A stretch of 64,000 nucleotides of DNA from an uncultured Enterobacterales bacterium (GCA_946478305.1 CAMLBO010000004.1:47394-111393); one strand, 5' to 3'; shown: positions 9,822 through 22,257, counted from the stretch's first letter. Translations and numbers: made by a program. The notes: generated from the sequence alone by a model not told the origin.

Positions 9822-12269
9822 TTAAACCTTCGCCACTTGCACAAGGTTGGTATGAGAAGGATTACCTTTCGCCAGGGGTGAAGGCCGTTGAGAAGTCAGT
9901 ACATTAATGCTGCCGGCACGGTCAATTTTATTGCTGTCGGGCGAATACCAGGCGCCTTCACCAAGTGCCACGACACCAGGCATCATGCGCGGTGTCACTT
10001 TGGCGGCGATATGGACTTCTCCACGATCGTTGAATATGCGGATCATGTCGCCATTGGTAATCCCCCGAGCGTTGGCATCCAGTGGGTTAATCCACATTTC
10101 CTGACGACACGCAGCCTTAAGAACATCGACGTTGCCATAGGTGGAGTGAGTTCGGGCCTTATAGTGGAAACCTGTCAGCTGCAATGGGTATTTGCTGGCC
10201 AGCGGATCGTCGTAATTCTCAAAACCTGCGGCGTAAATCGGCAACGGGTCGATCACATCCTCTTTTTCCAACTGCCATTTGGCAGCAATATCGGCCAGCT
10301 CAGCAGAGTAGATTTCTATTTTGCCAGATGCTGTTTTCAACGGGTTGGCATGGGGATCCTGACGGAAAGCTTTGTAGGCAACATGGTGTCCTTGCGGATC
10401 TCGCTGCTTGAAAATCCCCTGCTGGCGGAAGGTATCGAAGTCAGGCAGTGCGGGGATCGCCTGCATAGATTGCTGATACAGATGGCGCATCCACTCTTCC
10501 TGAGTGCGCCCTTCGGTGAATTTCTGCTCCACGCCCATGCGTTTCGCCAGTTCGCTGGTCATCTCATAGATGTTTTTGCACTCAAAACGCGGTTTGATGA
10601 CCTGATCGGCAAAAATAACGTAAGACATGTTGCCCGCCGACGCATCCAGACAGAAGTCCATCTGCTCAGAAGCGGTACAGTCAGGCAGGACGATATCGGC
10701 ATATTTCGCTGAAGAGGTCATGTGGTTGTCGATCACCACAATCATCTCGCACTGTTTGTCATCCTGAAGAATATCGTGAGTACGATTGATATCTGAATGC
10801 TGATTAATCAGGCAGTTACCGGCATAGTTCCAGATGAATTTGATAGGAACATCCAGTTTCTCTTTTCCCCTGACGCCATCTCGCGTGGCGGTCATTTCCG
10901 TGGCGCGGACAATCGCGTCAGTCCACATAAACATGGAAATGCTGGTCTGAACCGGGTTCTCAAAGGTCGGCATGCGCACAAACGGCAGGCTATAGGAACC
11001 TTCACGTGCGCCCGAATTACCGCCGTTAATCCCAACGTTGCCGGTCAAAATCGCCAGCATGGCAATGGCACGGGTAGCAATTTCCCCGTTGGCATGGCGC
11101 TGTGGCCCCCAGCCCTGTGAAATATAGGCCGGTTTTGCCTGACCGATTTCCCTTCCAAGCCTGACGATTTTGTCAGCGGCAATCCCGGTAATTTTTGACG
11201 CCCACTGTGGTGTTTTGGCAATTCCATCGGGACCGGTACCAAGAATGTAAGCCTTATAATGACCATTTTCAGGCGCACCGGCGGGCATTGTTTTCTCGTC
11301 ATAACCAACGCAGTATTTATCGAGGAACGGTTGATCTACCAGGTCTTCAGTGATCATCACGTATGCCAATGCAGCAGCCAGTGCCGCGTCAGTCCCTGGG
11401 CGGATCGGCAACCATTCATCTTCACGACCAGCCCCTGTATCGGTATAACGCGGGTCGATAATGATCATGCGCGCATTGGATTTCTGTCGCGCCTGTTCGA
11501 CGTAATAGGCCACGCCGCCACCGCTCATCCGTGTTTCACCGGGGTTGTTGCCAAACAGTACTACCAGCTTACTGTTCTCGATATCCGACGGGCTGTTGCC
11601 GTCGGCCCAGCCGCCATAGGTGTAATTCAACCCTTCGGCGATCTGCGCTGAACTGTAATCCCCGTAATGATTGAGGTAACCTCCGCAGCAGTTCATCAGG
11701 CGCGCAATCAGGGTGGAACCCGGTGGCCATGAACGGGTCATGGTCCCGCCTAACGTTCCGGTGCCGTAATTCAGGTAGATGGCTTCGTTACCATATTTAC
11801 TGATGATCTCTTTCATGCTGCTGGCAAGAGTGTCGAAAGCCTCTTCCCAGCTGATACGTTTGAATTTACCCTCGCCGCGGGCACCAACGCGTTTCATCGG
11901 GTATTTCAGACGGTCAGGATTATAGACACGGCGGCGCATAGAACGGCCACGCAGGCAGGCACGGACCTGATGCAAACCTTCATAGTCATCATCACCGGTA
12001 TTGTCGGTTTCGACATACTGAATCTCACCGTCTGCGACATGCATTCTCAGCGGGCAGCGGCTGCCGCAGTTAACGGTGCAGGCGCTCCAGATCACTTTCT
12101 CGTTAGCCGGTTTACTGGCTGATACCGTTTCTGTCGCCAGTGCATGACGAAAAGGCAGAGATATCCCCCCCGCTGCTGCTGCCAGCCCCACCAGAGCGGA
12201 GCTTTTCATCAGCGTGCGACGGCTGATCCCCTCTCCTGATGCTGATTTCCCTTGCTTCTTAATCGACAT
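9822..12269 (-). CDS. dmsA: DmsA, molybdopterin catalytic subunit of DMSO reductase
   Basis: The periplasm-facing catalytic subunit carrying bis-MGD molybdenum cofactor. It reduces DMSO and other S- and N-oxides anaerobically. From ATG 12269 it has 815 residues (E. coli DmsA 814). A well-spaced GAGGAG lies 7 bases before this ATG, and a longer frame upstream is unlikely to be used. The Tat signal is GISRRTLMKSSALVG near residues 13-27. The FS0 cluster cysteines are in SACTVNCGSRC plus a Cys in QVRACLRGRS. The segments GGTMTRSWPPGS and YGGWADGNSPSDIENS are DmsA-specific rather than YnfE/F-like, which separates it from its neighbour. It is the second gene of the operon. Confidence 0.95.
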   Translation of the reverse strand: MSIKKQGKSASGEGISRRTLMKSSALVGLAAAAGGISLPFRHALATETVSASKPANEKVIWSACTVNCGSRCPLRMHVADGEIQYVETDNTGDDDYEGLHQVRACLRGRSMRRRVYNPDRLKYPMKRVGARGEGKFKRISWEEAFDTLASSMKEIISKYGNEAIYLNYGTGTLGGTMTRSWPPGSTLIARLMNCCGGYLNHYGDYSSAQIAEGLNYTYGGWADGNSPSDIENSKLVVLFGNNPGETRMSGGGVAYYVEQARQKSNARMIIIDPRYTDTGAGREDEWLPIRPGTDAALAAALAYVMITEDLVDQPFLDKYCVGYDEKTMPAGAPENGHYKAYILGTGPDGIAKTPQWASKITGIAADKIVRLGREIGQAKPAYISQGWGPQRHANGEIATRAIAMLAILTGNVGINGGNSGAREGSYSLPFVRMPTFENPVQTSISMFMWTDAIVRATEMTATRDGVRGKEKLDVPIKFIWNYAGNCLINQHSDINRTHDILQDDKQCEMIVVIDNHMTSSAKYADIVLPDCTASEQMDFCLDASAGNMSYVIFADQVIKPRFECKNIYEMTSELAKRMGVEQKFTEGRTQEEWMRHLYQQSMQAIPALPDFDTFRQQGIFKQRDPQGHHVAYKAFRQDPHANPLKTASGKIEIYSAELADIAAKWQLEKEDVIDPLPIYAAGFENYDDPLASKYPLQLTGFHYKARTHSTYGNVDVLKAACRQEMWINPLDANARGITNGDMIRIFNDRGEVHIAAKVTPRMMPGVVALGEGAWYSPDSNKIDRAGSINVLTSQRPSPLAKGNPSHTNLVQVAKV

Positions 12270-12365
12270 TCTCATGCTCCTCAATATCCCCTCAGAAAAA
12301 CGGTGCAGGGGTAAAAATAAACGGCTACTTTTGCGGGAAGCGGATCTTTGCGTCCGCCGCCTCAC

Positions 12366-14819
12366 CTAGACTTTTTCGATTTGAATCAAATTAGTATGTT
12401 GTGGATTCCCTTTCGCCAGCGGTGAGGCGCGTTGGGTGGTCAGTGTATTCATGCAGGCACCGTGGTCGATGCGGTCACCGTTCATATTGGCCTGATGCCA
12501 GGCTCCCTGCCCCATGGCGACGACGCCCGGCATGATACGCGGCGTGACTTTGGCCGCCACGCGCACTTCACCCCGACCGTTGAACACTTTCACTTTGTCA
12601 CCGTTGGCAATACCCCGGCTCTGGGCATCCAGCGGATTGATCCACACTTCCTGACGGCAGGCCGCCTGTAAAATGTCGATGTTGCCGTAGGTAGAGTGGG
12701 TGCGGGCTTTGTAGTGGAAACCAAACATCTGCAACGGATACTGGCTGCGCAGAGGATCATCCCAGCCTTCGAACGTTGAGGCGTAAACGGGCAGCGGGCT
12801 GATGGTTTCGTCTTTCTCAAGCTCCCATTGCGCGGCGATCTCAGCCAATGCCGTGGAGTAAATTTCGATTTTTCCGGACGGGGTTTTTAGCGGATTGGCC
12901 TGCGGGTCCTGGCGGAATTTTTTATAGGCCACGAAATGGCCGTTGGGGTCTTTACGTTTATAGATGCCCATCTGGCGCAGCGCTTCATACGCAGGAAGCG
13001 TCGGGTCTTTCACCAGCATTTTGGCGTACAAGTACTGTAACCATTCCCGCTGGGTGCGGTTTTCGGTGAATTTCTGATAAACATCAGGGCCGAGACGACG
13101 GGCGACTTCGCTCATCATTTCATAAATGCCTTTACGCTCAAACTTAGCGGTGGTGGCGGGCTGAATGAAAATCAGGTACCCCATATTCCCGGCGTAATCG
13201 TTGGGGATAATATCTTCCTGCTCGGTCGTCATCAGGTCAGGCAGCAGGATGTCGGCGTATTTCGCCGAGGCAGTCATGAAGTTTTCCAGCACCACGATCA
13301 TCTCGCAATGCGAATCGTCCTGCAGGATGTCATGCGTTCTATTGATGTCAGAATGCTGGTTGGTGATGGTGTTACCGGCGTAATTCCAGATGAACTTAAT
13401 GGGCACATCCAGCTTGTCTTTACCGCGCACGCCGTCCTTTTTAGCGGTCATTTCAGGGCCACGAACGATAGCGTCGGTCCAGCTGAAACAGGAGATCTGC
13501 GTGTCGACCGGATTAGTAAGCACCGGCATGCGTTCGATGGTGATGGTGTAAGTCGACTCCCGCGCACCGCTATTTCCGCCATTAATACCCACATTCCCGG
13601 TGAGAATGGGCAGCATGGCTATCGCCCGTGACGTCAGCTCACCGTTGGCCTGACGCTGAGGGCCCCATCCCTGTGAAATATAGGCAGGTTTTGCCTGACC
13701 TATTTCACGCGCCAGCTTAATGATGCGATCAACCGGAATGCCAGTGATATGCGAAGCCCACTGCGGCGTTTTGGCGGTGCCATCATCACCCTGCCCGAGG
13801 ATGTAGGCTTTGTAATGCCCGTTGGCCGGTGCTCCAGGTGGCTGCGTTTTTTCGTCATAGCCGATGCAGTACGTATCAAGGAAGGGCTGGTCGACCAGAT
13901 TCTCGGTAATTAATACGTTCGCGAGACCGGCGACCAGCGCAGCATCAGTACCGGGCCGAATAGGGATCCACTCATCTTCACGCCCGGCGGCCGTGTCGGT
14001 ATAGCGTGGGTCAATCACGATCATACGTGCGTTAGAGCGTTCACGAGCCTGCTCAAGGTAATAGGTTATCCCGCCGCCGCTCATGCGGGTTTCTGCCGGG
14101 TTATTACCAAACAGGACGACCAGTTTACTGTTTTCGATATCCGAGGTGCTGTTACCGTCATTGCCGCCGTAGGTATAAGGCATGGCGCAGCTAATTTGGG
14201 CAGTGCTGTAGGTTCCGTAATGGCTAAGGAATCCGCCATAACAGTTCATCAGACGGGCAACCAGTGAGGCGTAAGGAGAGGAACGGGTAATATTGCCGCC
14301 TACTACGCCCGAGGTGTAATTGATATACACCGCTTCGTTGCCATATTTCGCGACGATGCGTTTAAGGTTATTGGCAATCTCGTCGAAAGCCTCTTCCCAG
14401 CTGATGCGCTTGAATTTGCCTTCGCCGCGTTTACCCACCCGTTTCATCGGATAGTTAAGACGTTCAGGGTGATTCATACGACGGCGGATCGAACGCCCGC
14501 GCAGGCATGCGCGCACCTGATGATCGCCGTATTCGTCATGGCCCGTGTTGTCGGTTTCAACCCAGTAAACTTCGTTATCACGAACATGCAAACGCAGCGC
14601 GCAGCGGCTGCCACAGTTTACCGAACAGGCTCCCCAGACCACGCTGTCTTCTGGGCTTTTGGGCGATGGTGTCACTACGTCTGCGAGGGCTTTGCGGCTA
14701 AAAGGCAAAGATACGCCACCTGCGGCAATAGCCAAGCCTGCCAGCGTAGAAGTTTTCATCAACGTCCGCCGACTGATGCCACTATTTACTACGGCCGTTT
14801 TTGGTGTGTTTTCCGACAT
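12366..14819 (-). CDS. ynfE: YnfE-like molybdoenzyme catalytic subunit, tandem paralogue of DmsA
   Basis: A second DMSO-reductase-family catalytic subunit with a bis-MGD cofactor. It has 817 residues from ATG 14819, preceded by GGAGGG (E. coli YnfE 808). The Tat motif is GISRRTLMKTSTLAG. The cluster cysteines are in GACSVNCGSRC and QVRACLRGRS. It resembles YnfE more than DmsA or YnfF at SSGVVGGNITRSSPYAS, YGGNDGNSTSDIENS and ARESTYTITIERMPVL. E. coli YnfE/F are associated with selenate reduction; the substrate here is inferred only. It is the first gene of the operon, 96 bases before dmsA, and must share DmsB/C/D with it. The name indicates the closest relative, not proven orthology. Confidence 0.88.
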   Translation of the reverse strand: MSENTPKTAVVNSGISRRTLMKTSTLAGLAIAAGGVSLPFSRKALADVVTPSPKSPEDSVVWGACSVNCGSRCALRLHVRDNEVYWVETDNTGHDEYGDHQVRACLRGRSIRRRMNHPERLNYPMKRVGKRGEGKFKRISWEEAFDEIANNLKRIVAKYGNEAVYINYTSGVVGGNITRSSPYASLVARLMNCYGGFLSHYGTYSTAQISCAMPYTYGGNDGNSTSDIENSKLVVLFGNNPAETRMSGGGITYYLEQARERSNARMIVIDPRYTDTAAGREDEWIPIRPGTDAALVAGLANVLITENLVDQPFLDTYCIGYDEKTQPPGAPANGHYKAYILGQGDDGTAKTPQWASHITGIPVDRIIKLAREIGQAKPAYISQGWGPQRQANGELTSRAIAMLPILTGNVGINGGNSGARESTYTITIERMPVLTNPVDTQISCFSWTDAIVRGPEMTAKKDGVRGKDKLDVPIKFIWNYAGNTITNQHSDINRTHDILQDDSHCEMIVVLENFMTASAKYADILLPDLMTTEQEDIIPNDYAGNMGYLIFIQPATTAKFERKGIYEMMSEVARRLGPDVYQKFTENRTQREWLQYLYAKMLVKDPTLPAYEALRQMGIYKRKDPNGHFVAYKKFRQDPQANPLKTPSGKIEIYSTALAEIAAQWELEKDETISPLPVYASTFEGWDDPLRSQYPLQMFGFHYKARTHSTYGNIDILQAACRQEVWINPLDAQSRGIANGDKVKVFNGRGEVRVAAKVTPRIMPGVVAMGQGAWHQANMNGDRIDHGACMNTLTTQRASPLAKGNPQHTNLIQIEKV

Positions 14820-14951
14820 TTTCCCTCCGCTAAGTTGCTCCGCCATATCGCACCGGCAACGACACCGATACCTGTAAATCTTGACGAAGAGTTGAGCGGG
14901 CCGGGACAGCGCGTGAATTGGAGTATGTAGTTACCCACTCAGAGTGCATGG

Positions 14952-14992
14952 ATATTACTCATCAAGGGGTAGGAAACTTTGTTTGCTATCAA
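14952..14992 (-). promoter_or_regulatory. FNR-type class II promoter for the dms operon
   Basis: Read on the minus strand, TTGAT-AGCA-AACAA (14992-14979) matches 9 of 10 positions of the FNR consensus. A -10-like TAATAT lies at 14957-14952. The implied start near 14944-14945 puts the FNR site centre at about -41, the class II position. This fits the anaerobic, FNR-dependent control known for dmsABC and ynfEFGH in E. coli. Confidence 0.65.
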
Positions 14993-15054
14993 AAAAGGGG
15001 GGATTGAGGGCGACGAATCAGACGTTTCGTCGTACTAAGCACTATTTCACACAT

Positions 15055-15080
15055 AAAAAAAGCGCCCGCAGGCGCTTTTT
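15055..15080 (-). terminator. Intrinsic terminator after serS
   Basis: The stem AGCGCC/GGCGCT with loop CGCA (15061-15074) is flanked by a run of seven A on the plus strand, which is the T tract for minus-strand transcription. It follows serS by about 30 bases. It is flanked by T on the other side too, so it can block read-through both ways. Confidence 0.85.
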
Positions 15081-15107
15081 CGTTATATTATAAAATATAT
15101 AACGGCG

Positions 15108-16466
<1,359 letters not shown>

Positions 16467-16506
16467 TCAAAGAGTTATCAGAAGTAACCTTACCGCAAGA
16501 GCAAAA

Positions 16507-17850
16507 TTAGCGGTAGCGTTTTGTCGGGCTATTTTGATCTTGTTCAGTCAGCCATGCCAACTTTTCGCCGATCTTGCCTTCCAGTCCGCGAGATGATGGA
16601 TAATAGTACTGAGTTTTCGCCATTTGCGGCGGGAAATAGTTCTCACCGGCGGCATAAGCATTGGGCTCATCATGGGCATAACGGTATTCCGCACCCAGCC
16701 CCATCTCTTTCATGAGCTTGGTGGGTGCATTACGCAGATGTTCCGGAACGTCATAATCTGCCTGCTCTCTGGCATCCCGCATGGCGGCTTTGAAGGCGGT
16801 ATAGACGGCATTACTTTTTGGTGCACACGCCAGATAAACGATAGCCTGCGCAATCGCCCGCTCACCTTCGGCCGGGCCAACGCGGGTAAAGCAGTCCCAG
16901 GCCGAAATAGCAACCTGCATAGCGCGTGGATCGGCGTTACCGACGTCTTCAGAGGCTATCGCCAGTAAACGGCGGGCAACATAAAGCGGGTCTCCACCGG
17001 CGGTAATGATCCGCGCATACCAGTACAACGCCGCGTCCGGTGATGAACCACGGACCGATTTATGTAAGGCAGAAATCAAATCGTAATAGCGATCGCCTTT
17101 GTTATCGAAACGCGCGCTGCGTTCGCCGGAGATCTCTTTGAGCAACTCAGGCGTTAATGTTCTGACTCCTTTGGCATCGATTTCGGCCATATCGGCCATC
17201 ATTTCAATGCTATTCAGCGCACGACGGGCGTCGCCATTGACCAGCTCTCCGAGCATGCGCCGAGTCTCATCCGGCACCACGATTTTTTGATCAGCATACC
17301 CGCGCTCTTTATTGGCCAACGCCTGGTCGATCACTTTCTCAATATCTTCAGCGGTCAGAGATTTGAGCAAATAAACGCGCGCACGCGAAAGCAGTGCGGA
17401 ATTGAGTTCGAAAGAGGGATTTTCGGTGGTGGCACCAATAAAGGTGATAGTGCCATCTTCAATGTGCGGCAGAAATGCATCCTGCTGGCTTTTGTTGAAC
17501 CTGTGTACCTCATCGACAAATAGGATAGTGCGTCTGCCCGCATCACGGTTTTGCCGGGCGCGCTCAATGGCCTCGCGGATCTCTTTAATCCCTGACGTCA
17601 CCGCCGAAATGCGCTCGACATCCGCATTGGCATAACGCCCGATAAGTTCTGCCAGCGTCGTTTTGCCCGTTCCCGGCGGCCCCCAGAGGATCATCGAATG
17701 CAGTTGACCGGCTTCAATGGCGCGGGGCAGCGGTTTGCCCGGTGCCAGCAGGTGCTGCTGACCGATATACTCTGCAAGAGAAACTGGCCGCATTCTTGCG
17801 GCCAGTGGCTGAAACTCATTATGGGAAAAATCGAGTGACAGATTACTCAA
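16507..17850 (-). CDS. rarA: Replication-associated recombination protein RarA (MgsA)
   Basis: An AAA+ ATPase of the RarA/WRNIP1 family that acts at stalled replication forks and interacts with SSB. Walker A is GPPGTGKT (residues 57-64), Walker B is [12 protein letters not shown], and the C-terminal tetramerisation region ends QNSPTKRYR. The chosen start is TTG 17850 (MSNLSLDFS), which gives 447 residues, identical to E. coli. It is preceded by GAGG formed at the lolA stop. An ATG at 17874 would overlap lolA by 17 bases and add eight residues. The lolA-rarA pair is tightly packed with a 7-base gap and probably forms one transcript. Confidence 0.96.
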   Translation of the reverse strand: MSNLSLDFSHNEFQPLAARMRPVSLAEYIGQQHLLAPGKPLPRAIEAGQLHSMILWGPPGTGKTTLAELIGRYANADVERISAVTSGIKEIREAIERARQNRDAGRRTILFVDEVHRFNKSQQDAFLPHIEDGTITFIGATTENPSFELNSALLSRARVYLLKSLTAEDIEKVIDQALANKERGYADQKIVVPDETRRMLGELVNGDARRALNSIEMMADMAEIDAKGVRTLTPELLKEISGERSARFDNKGDRYYDLISALHKSVRGSSPDAALYWYARIITAGGDPLYVARRLLAIASEDVGNADPRAMQVAISAWDCFTRVGPAEGERAIAQAIVYLACAPKSNAVYTAFKAAMRDAREQADYDVPEHLRNAPTKLMKEMGLGAEYRYAHDEPNAYAAGENYFPPQMAKTQYYYPSSRGLEGKIGEKLAWLTEQDQNSPTKRYR

Positions 17851-17857
17851 AAGGACC

Positions 17858-18469
17858 TCACTGACGTTGGTCATCCACCGTCACGCCTTTCGGTGGTGTA
17901 AATTTGAATTTGGCATCATCAACGGATGTGTTCTGCTGGCCTTTCAGGCTATATGCGCTTTTCTGGCCATCCTGCTCAACCGCAGTAAAACTCTTAATGG
18001 TGCCGGTTGGCGTAACGTTAATCGCAAACTGTTTCAGATTACCGGCGGCTGTTTTCGGCGTTAATTCGAAATCATCGCCTTTCTGTTTGATGTTGTATTT
18101 CGACCAGTCACTGCTGTCGTTGCGGGTGATCAGCATAAATGGCGTGTTACCGGTGGCATTTTTGAGCCAGGTTGCCGTGACTTGCTCGACAAACGGGTTA
18201 TAGAACCACAGGGTTTTACCGTCAGACACCAGAATGCTTTCATCCGGCGAGGTCATATGCCAGTTAAACAGATTCGGGCGTTTAACCCACAGCTCGCCTT
18301 CACCTTGCTGCACGGCAGCGCCGTCATCACTGGTGACGGTTTGGGTGAAACTGGCATGGAATGTATTCAGTTTACCCAGACGGGATTTAAGATCACTGCT
18401 GGCATCAGCCAGCACGGAAGCCGAAGTAAACGCAGTCAGTAAACAGCCTACTACTAACAATTTTTTCAT
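17858..18469 (-). CDS. lolA: Outer-membrane lipoprotein carrier protein LolA
   Basis: A periplasmic chaperone that takes lipoproteins from the LolCDE complex and hands them to LolB at the outer membrane. It has 203 residues, the same as E. coli LolA. A Sec signal peptide [21 protein letters not shown] covers residues 1-21 and is followed by mature [10 protein letters not shown]. Family signatures include [30 protein letters not shown] and GVTVDDQRQ at the end. It lies between ftsK and rarA, the standard enterobacterial order. Confidence 0.98.
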   Translation of the reverse strand: MKKLLVVGCLLTAFTSASVLADASSDLKSRLGKLNTFHASFTQTVTSDDGAAVQQGEGELWVKRPNLFNWHMTSPDESILVSDGKTLWFYNPFVEQVTATWLKNATGNTPFMLITRNDSSDWSKYNIKQKGDDFELTPKTAAGNLKQFAINVTPTGTIKSFTAVEQDGQKSAYSLKGQQNTSVDDAKFKFTPPKGVTVDDQRQ

Positions 18470-18665
18470 TATTATACTTGCCTCAGAAATCCATAAACTT
18501 CAGACGATGCCTTTTACACAGGCAAAAGACGCATGATGCGAACTTTATCCGAGGCAACGTACCAGCGGTAGCTCAATCATCTGAAAAGTCATTGTTTTAC
18601 TCTTCTTTGCATAAGGGCCGCATTCGCGCCCCTTATGCATGAAATACGCGCAAACCATTAATGAT

Positions 18666-21600
18666 CTACTCGTGTGACGGCGGAGCCAGTACTTCACGGT
18701 TACCATTATGGCCCGGTGCACTAACAATGCCCTGCGCTTCCATCTGCTCAACGATTCGCGCCGCACGGTTGTAACCAATACGGAATTGACGCTGGACACC
18801 GGATATTGAAGCGCGGCGTTTATCCACCACAAAAGCCACAGCCTGATCAAACAAGGCATCCAACTCTTCATCACTATCGAGGCCCAAACCGCCGCCTTCG
18901 CCGTCTTCACCACCAGAGATAATGCTTTCGATGTATTTTGGACGACCACGAGCTTTCCAGTCCTGAACCACTGCATGCACTTCCTGATCACGCACAAAGG
19001 CACCGTGCACACGAACAGGAATGGATGAGTTCGGTGCCATATAAAGCATGTCCCCCATACCCAGCAGAGATTCCGCGCCCCCCTGATCGAGGATGGTACG
19101 TGAGTCAATTTTACTCGAAACCGTAAAGGCAATTCGGGTCGGAATGTTGGCTTTAATCAGACCGGTGATAACGTCAACCGACGGACGCTGGGTAGCCAGC
19201 ACTAAGTGAATACCTGCCGCACGGGCTTTCTGCGCCAGACGGGCAATCAACTCTTCGACTTTCTTGCCTACCGTCATCATCAGGTCAGCAAATTCGTCGA
19301 CCAGCACCACAATAAATGGCTCTTTTTCCAAATACGGCGGCTCAGCGGCCATACCATCGCCCGGTTTCCAGAACGGATCAGGGATAGGACGTCCCATGGC
19401 TTCTGCCTGTTCGACACGTTCGTTATAACCGGCAAGGTTACGTACGCCGAGTGCTGACATCAGCTTGTAACGACGCTCCATTTCACCGACACACCAGCGC
19501 AGCGCATTGGCCGCATCTTTCATATCGGTCACCACTTCGGTCAACAGATGCGGAATACCTTCATACACGGACAACTCGAGCATTTTCGGGTCGATCATGA
19601 TGAAACGCACTTCTTCCGGCGTGGCCTTATAGAGCATGCTGAGGATCATAGCGTTGACACCGACAGACTTACCGGAACCGGTTGTACCGGCCACCAGTAA
19701 GTGTGGCATTTTTGCCAGATCGGCTATCACCGGCTCACCGGAAATATCTTTACCCAGCACAATCGTCAAGGGTGAAGGACTGTCCTTAAACTTGGCGCAA
19801 TCCAACACTTCCCGCAGATAAACGGTCTGACGCTTCTTGTTAGGTAATTCCAGGCCAACGTAAGGCTTACCCGGTATCACCTCAACCACACGCACTGCTA
19901 CTGCTGACAAAGAACGCGCAAGGTCGCGCGAGAGGTTGGAAATGCGCGCTGCCTTCACGCCTGGTGCCAAATCCAGTTCAAAACGGGTAATGACTGGCCC
20001 CGGCTGACGGCCCACCACATCCGCTTTAATCCGGTAGTCGTTGAGGCGGGCCTCAATCAGATTACCCATTTGCTCCAGAGCAAACTCATCGACCGGCTCA
20101 GATTCAGCCGGTGGAGACGTCAGCAAATCCAGCGACGGCAACGGTGTCGTTGGCTTCACCAACGGTTGTTCATTGCGCATCAGGAACGGATGGATCAGGC
20201 TATCCATATTTGGCTGATGCGCAGCCTGTGATTGTTGTGGCGCTTCATACTGCTCAATAGGCTCGACCGGCGCATGAGCCGGACGGTGCGCTGACTGGCC
20301 GAAAGTGGGAACCTCTGGCTCGTCTTCTTTCTGCGGTGAGAGAGTAAATAACGGCTCTGAAGGTGTGTCATCTACCAAATCAGCCATCGGCGAGAACGTG
20401 AAGGCGTCATGTGTGCTGATGTTCATTGCCGCTGCGGCAAAAGCCTCTGACGCTGGAGATGAAACCGGCGTAGGAGAGAATGCGCGTTCCTGATAAGGCA
20501 CGGAATCCAGTGGTGCCTCAGCTTCCTGCTGATAGCGATTCTGCTCGCGTGCAGCAAAGGCCTGACGCAACGCCGCTTCCTGGAGTGCAGCCTCTTCATC
20601 CTGCTCGGTGGCCTGATGCTCTCCGCCGTAACGCTGGCTTTGCTGTTGGGCAAACTGCTGACGCAGTGCCGCTTCCTGCAAGGCCTGATCGTCATCACCC
20701 TGAACATTATTAATAGTATCGGCAGAAGTGTCAGCGGCCTGCTGCTGAGCACTTTCCTGCTGCTCAGCCATTCGCTGGGAAGGCAGCTTAATGCCGTACG
20801 ATGCCAGCTCGCGGCGCGTTGGGATGCGCACCGGGTTCGGGCGAGGCAGTTCAGGCCCGACACCTTTTTTGATTTGCGAATTGCCATCGCTGACTGCACT
20901 AAACGCGGGCATAAAGGTATTGGTGCCCGCAGCGGCAGACTGCCCAGCCTGGGCTAAACCTGTGGCCAATGCAGCCGTTGCGGCAACGCTGTTCACATCA
21001 TTGCTGTCACGCTGCGCGGTACTGAAATCAAACGGAGAACGTTCTGTCACAGGATCGGCATGCGCATTCCAGTTACCCAACCGCGGTTCATCTTTCTCAT
21101 AGCCGTGATTTGCCGCATGCTGCTGTGGAGCTGGCTGCTGAGGCGCCGGTGTTTCCTGAGGAATTTCGAAACTGTATAACGGCGGCGGAGGTGCAATAGT
21201 CACATCCGGCACCGGAATATGGATAGACGCGGCGGGTTGCGCAATGTCTGCTGACGCTGGCTCAGCTGGGGTCACTGCTGGCTGAATTGGCATGTCCTGA
21301 GGAGCTGGCTCATGCAGGGACGGCGCAGAGAACAACACGTCGTCGCCTTCAGCGGCAGCTTGAGCAGGGGCTGGCGTCATGGCGACAGCGCCCGCGGTGG
21401 CGGCTACCGCACGTGCAGCGTCAGAAGGGACATAATCGCTATCAAGCAGCGGGTCGTCATGGGCATCATGAACCTCCTGCTCGTGGCGATCGTCATATTC
21501 TTCATCGTAATCATCCCGACGCGAACGGTTGGTCATGAAGGTTGTAACACCCAGAACCGCACCGCCAATTTTCTCTGCAATGGTCAACCATGACCAGCCG

Positions 21601-22136
21601 GTAAAGAGCGTTAAACCGGCGGCCCAGACGCAAAGTAGCACCATAGTGGCACCGACATTGTTAAACCACGGCGTCATGGCCGTACCCAACAAACTGCCGA
21701 TCACACCGCCGGAAGCGAAGTAATAGAGGTCATCGATGTTAAAGGCGGCCAGCCCACAAGACGTGAGAATGAGCGCCAGCGTCCCGATAAGACGCAGCGA
21801 TAACGAGAAATAATCGACGTGATCCTGATTATCGCGCTGGCGAAACGCCGCCCAACACAGGCTCAGCATGATAGGTGGAATAGCGTAAGCTAAAACGCCA
21901 AAAACGAAGAATAACGTATCGGCCATCCAGGCCCCAACACCACCACCCCAATTATGGATAGGTCCATGCCAAGCGGTTTGCGACCAGCTTGGGTCTGACG
22001 GATTAAAACTCACCAATGCCGCAATAAGATAAGCGGCGAAAACGGCTACCACTACCAGCACAGCCTCCAATACACGGCGGCTACTGCTCAGTTTCTTCAA
22101 GGTAACGTCTTTATCTTCTGTATATTCCTGGCTCAA
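18666..22136 (-). CDS. ftsK: DNA translocase FtsK
   Basis: An essential septal DNA pump that clears the chromosome terminus and activates XerCD at dif. The protein is 1156 residues from TTG 22136. This start gives [18 protein letters not shown], matching the E. coli N-terminus, with GGAGAG correctly spaced. A longer in-frame extension lacks homology. It has four N-terminal membrane helices (about residues 20-170), a low-complexity Pro/Gln/Ala/Glu linker (about 200-640), and the RecA-like motor with Walker A GTTGSGKS at 817-824 and Walker [11 protein letters not shown]. The winged-helix gamma domain that reads KOPS is at about 1086-1156. The linker is shorter than in E. coli (1329 residues), as is common outside Escherichia. 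Confidence 0.97.
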   Translation of the reverse strand: MSQEYTEDKDVTLKKLSSSRRVLEAVLVVVAVFAAYLIAALVSFNPSDPSWSQTAWHGPIHNWGGGVGAWMADTLFFVFGVLAYAIPPIMLSLCWAAFRQRDNQDHVDYFSLSLRLIGTLALILTSCGLAAFNIDDLYYFASGGVIGSLLGTAMTPWFNNVGATMVLLCVWAAGLTLFTGWSWLTIAEKIGGAVLGVTTFMTNRSRRDDYDEEYDDRHEQEVHDAHDDPLLDSDYVPSDAARAVAATAGAVAMTPAPAQAAAEGDDVLFSAPSLHEPAPQDMPIQPAVTPAEPASADIAQPAASIHIPVPDVTIAPPPPLYSFEIPQETPAPQQPAPQQHAANHGYEKDEPRLGNWNAHADPVTERSPFDFSTAQRDSNDVNSVAATAALATGLAQAGQSAAAGTNTFMPAFSAVSDGNSQIKKGVGPELPRPNPVRIPTRRELASYGIKLPSQRMAEQQESAQQQAADTSADTINNVQGDDDQALQEAALRQQFAQQQSQRYGGEHQATEQDEEAALQEAALRQAFAAREQNRYQQEAEAPLDSVPYQERAFSPTPVSSPASEAFAAAAMNISTHDAFTFSPMADLVDDTPSEPLFTLSPQKEDEPEVPTFGQSAHRPAHAPVEPIEQYEAPQQSQAAHQPNMDSLIHPFLMRNEQPLVKPTTPLPSLDLLTSPPAESEPVDEFALEQMGNLIEARLNDYRIKADVVGRQPGPVITRFELDLAPGVKAARISNLSRDLARSLSAVAVRVVEVIPGKPYVGLELPNKKRQTVYLREVLDCAKFKDSPSPLTIVLGKDISGEPVIADLAKMPHLLVAGTTGSGKSVGVNAMILSMLYKATPEEVRFIMIDPKMLELSVYEGIPHLLTEVVTDMKDAANALRWCVGEMERRYKLMSALGVRNLAGYNERVEQAEAMGRPIPDPFWKPGDGMAAEPPYLEKEPFIVVLVDEFADLMMTVGKKVEELIARLAQKARAAGIHLVLATQRPSVDVITGLIKANIPTRIAFTVSSKIDSRTILDQGGAESLLGMGDMLYMAPNSSIPVRVHGAFVRDQEVHAVVQDWKARGRPKYIESIISGGEDGEGGGLGLDSDEELDALFDQAVAFVVDKRRASISGVQRQFRIGYNRAARIVEQMEAQGIVSAPGHNGNREVLAPPSHE

Positions 22137-22164
22137 GAAAGGCTCTCCAGGTTCCTGTGGGCTG

Positions 22165-22198
22165 AAAAAGCAACAGCGCCGAGAACGGACCTCGGCGC
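22165..22198 (-). terminator. Hairpin between lrp and ftsK
   Basis: Perfect 8-bp arms GCGCCGAG/CTCGGCGC (22176-22183 and 22191-22198), read on the minus strand, are followed after six bases by TTTTT. It lies after lrp and only about 30 bases before the ftsK start, so it could end the lrp transcript or attenuate read-through into ftsK. The gap between stem and T run makes it imperfect. Confidence 0.5.
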
Positions 22199-22257
22199 CA
22201 GAGCTGTATAGATACACAGGAGTGTAGCTAACTTTATAAGGTTTTGCACCTGAACGT

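Noticed and set aside
9888..10712. 274-codon open frame opposite dmsA
   Set aside because: It is antisense to a conserved molybdoenzyme gene, with no start signals or domains.
20423..20899. Arg-rich 158-codon frame inside ftsK
   Set aside because: It is an alternative frame of the repetitive FtsK linker. Low complexity explains the long open frame.
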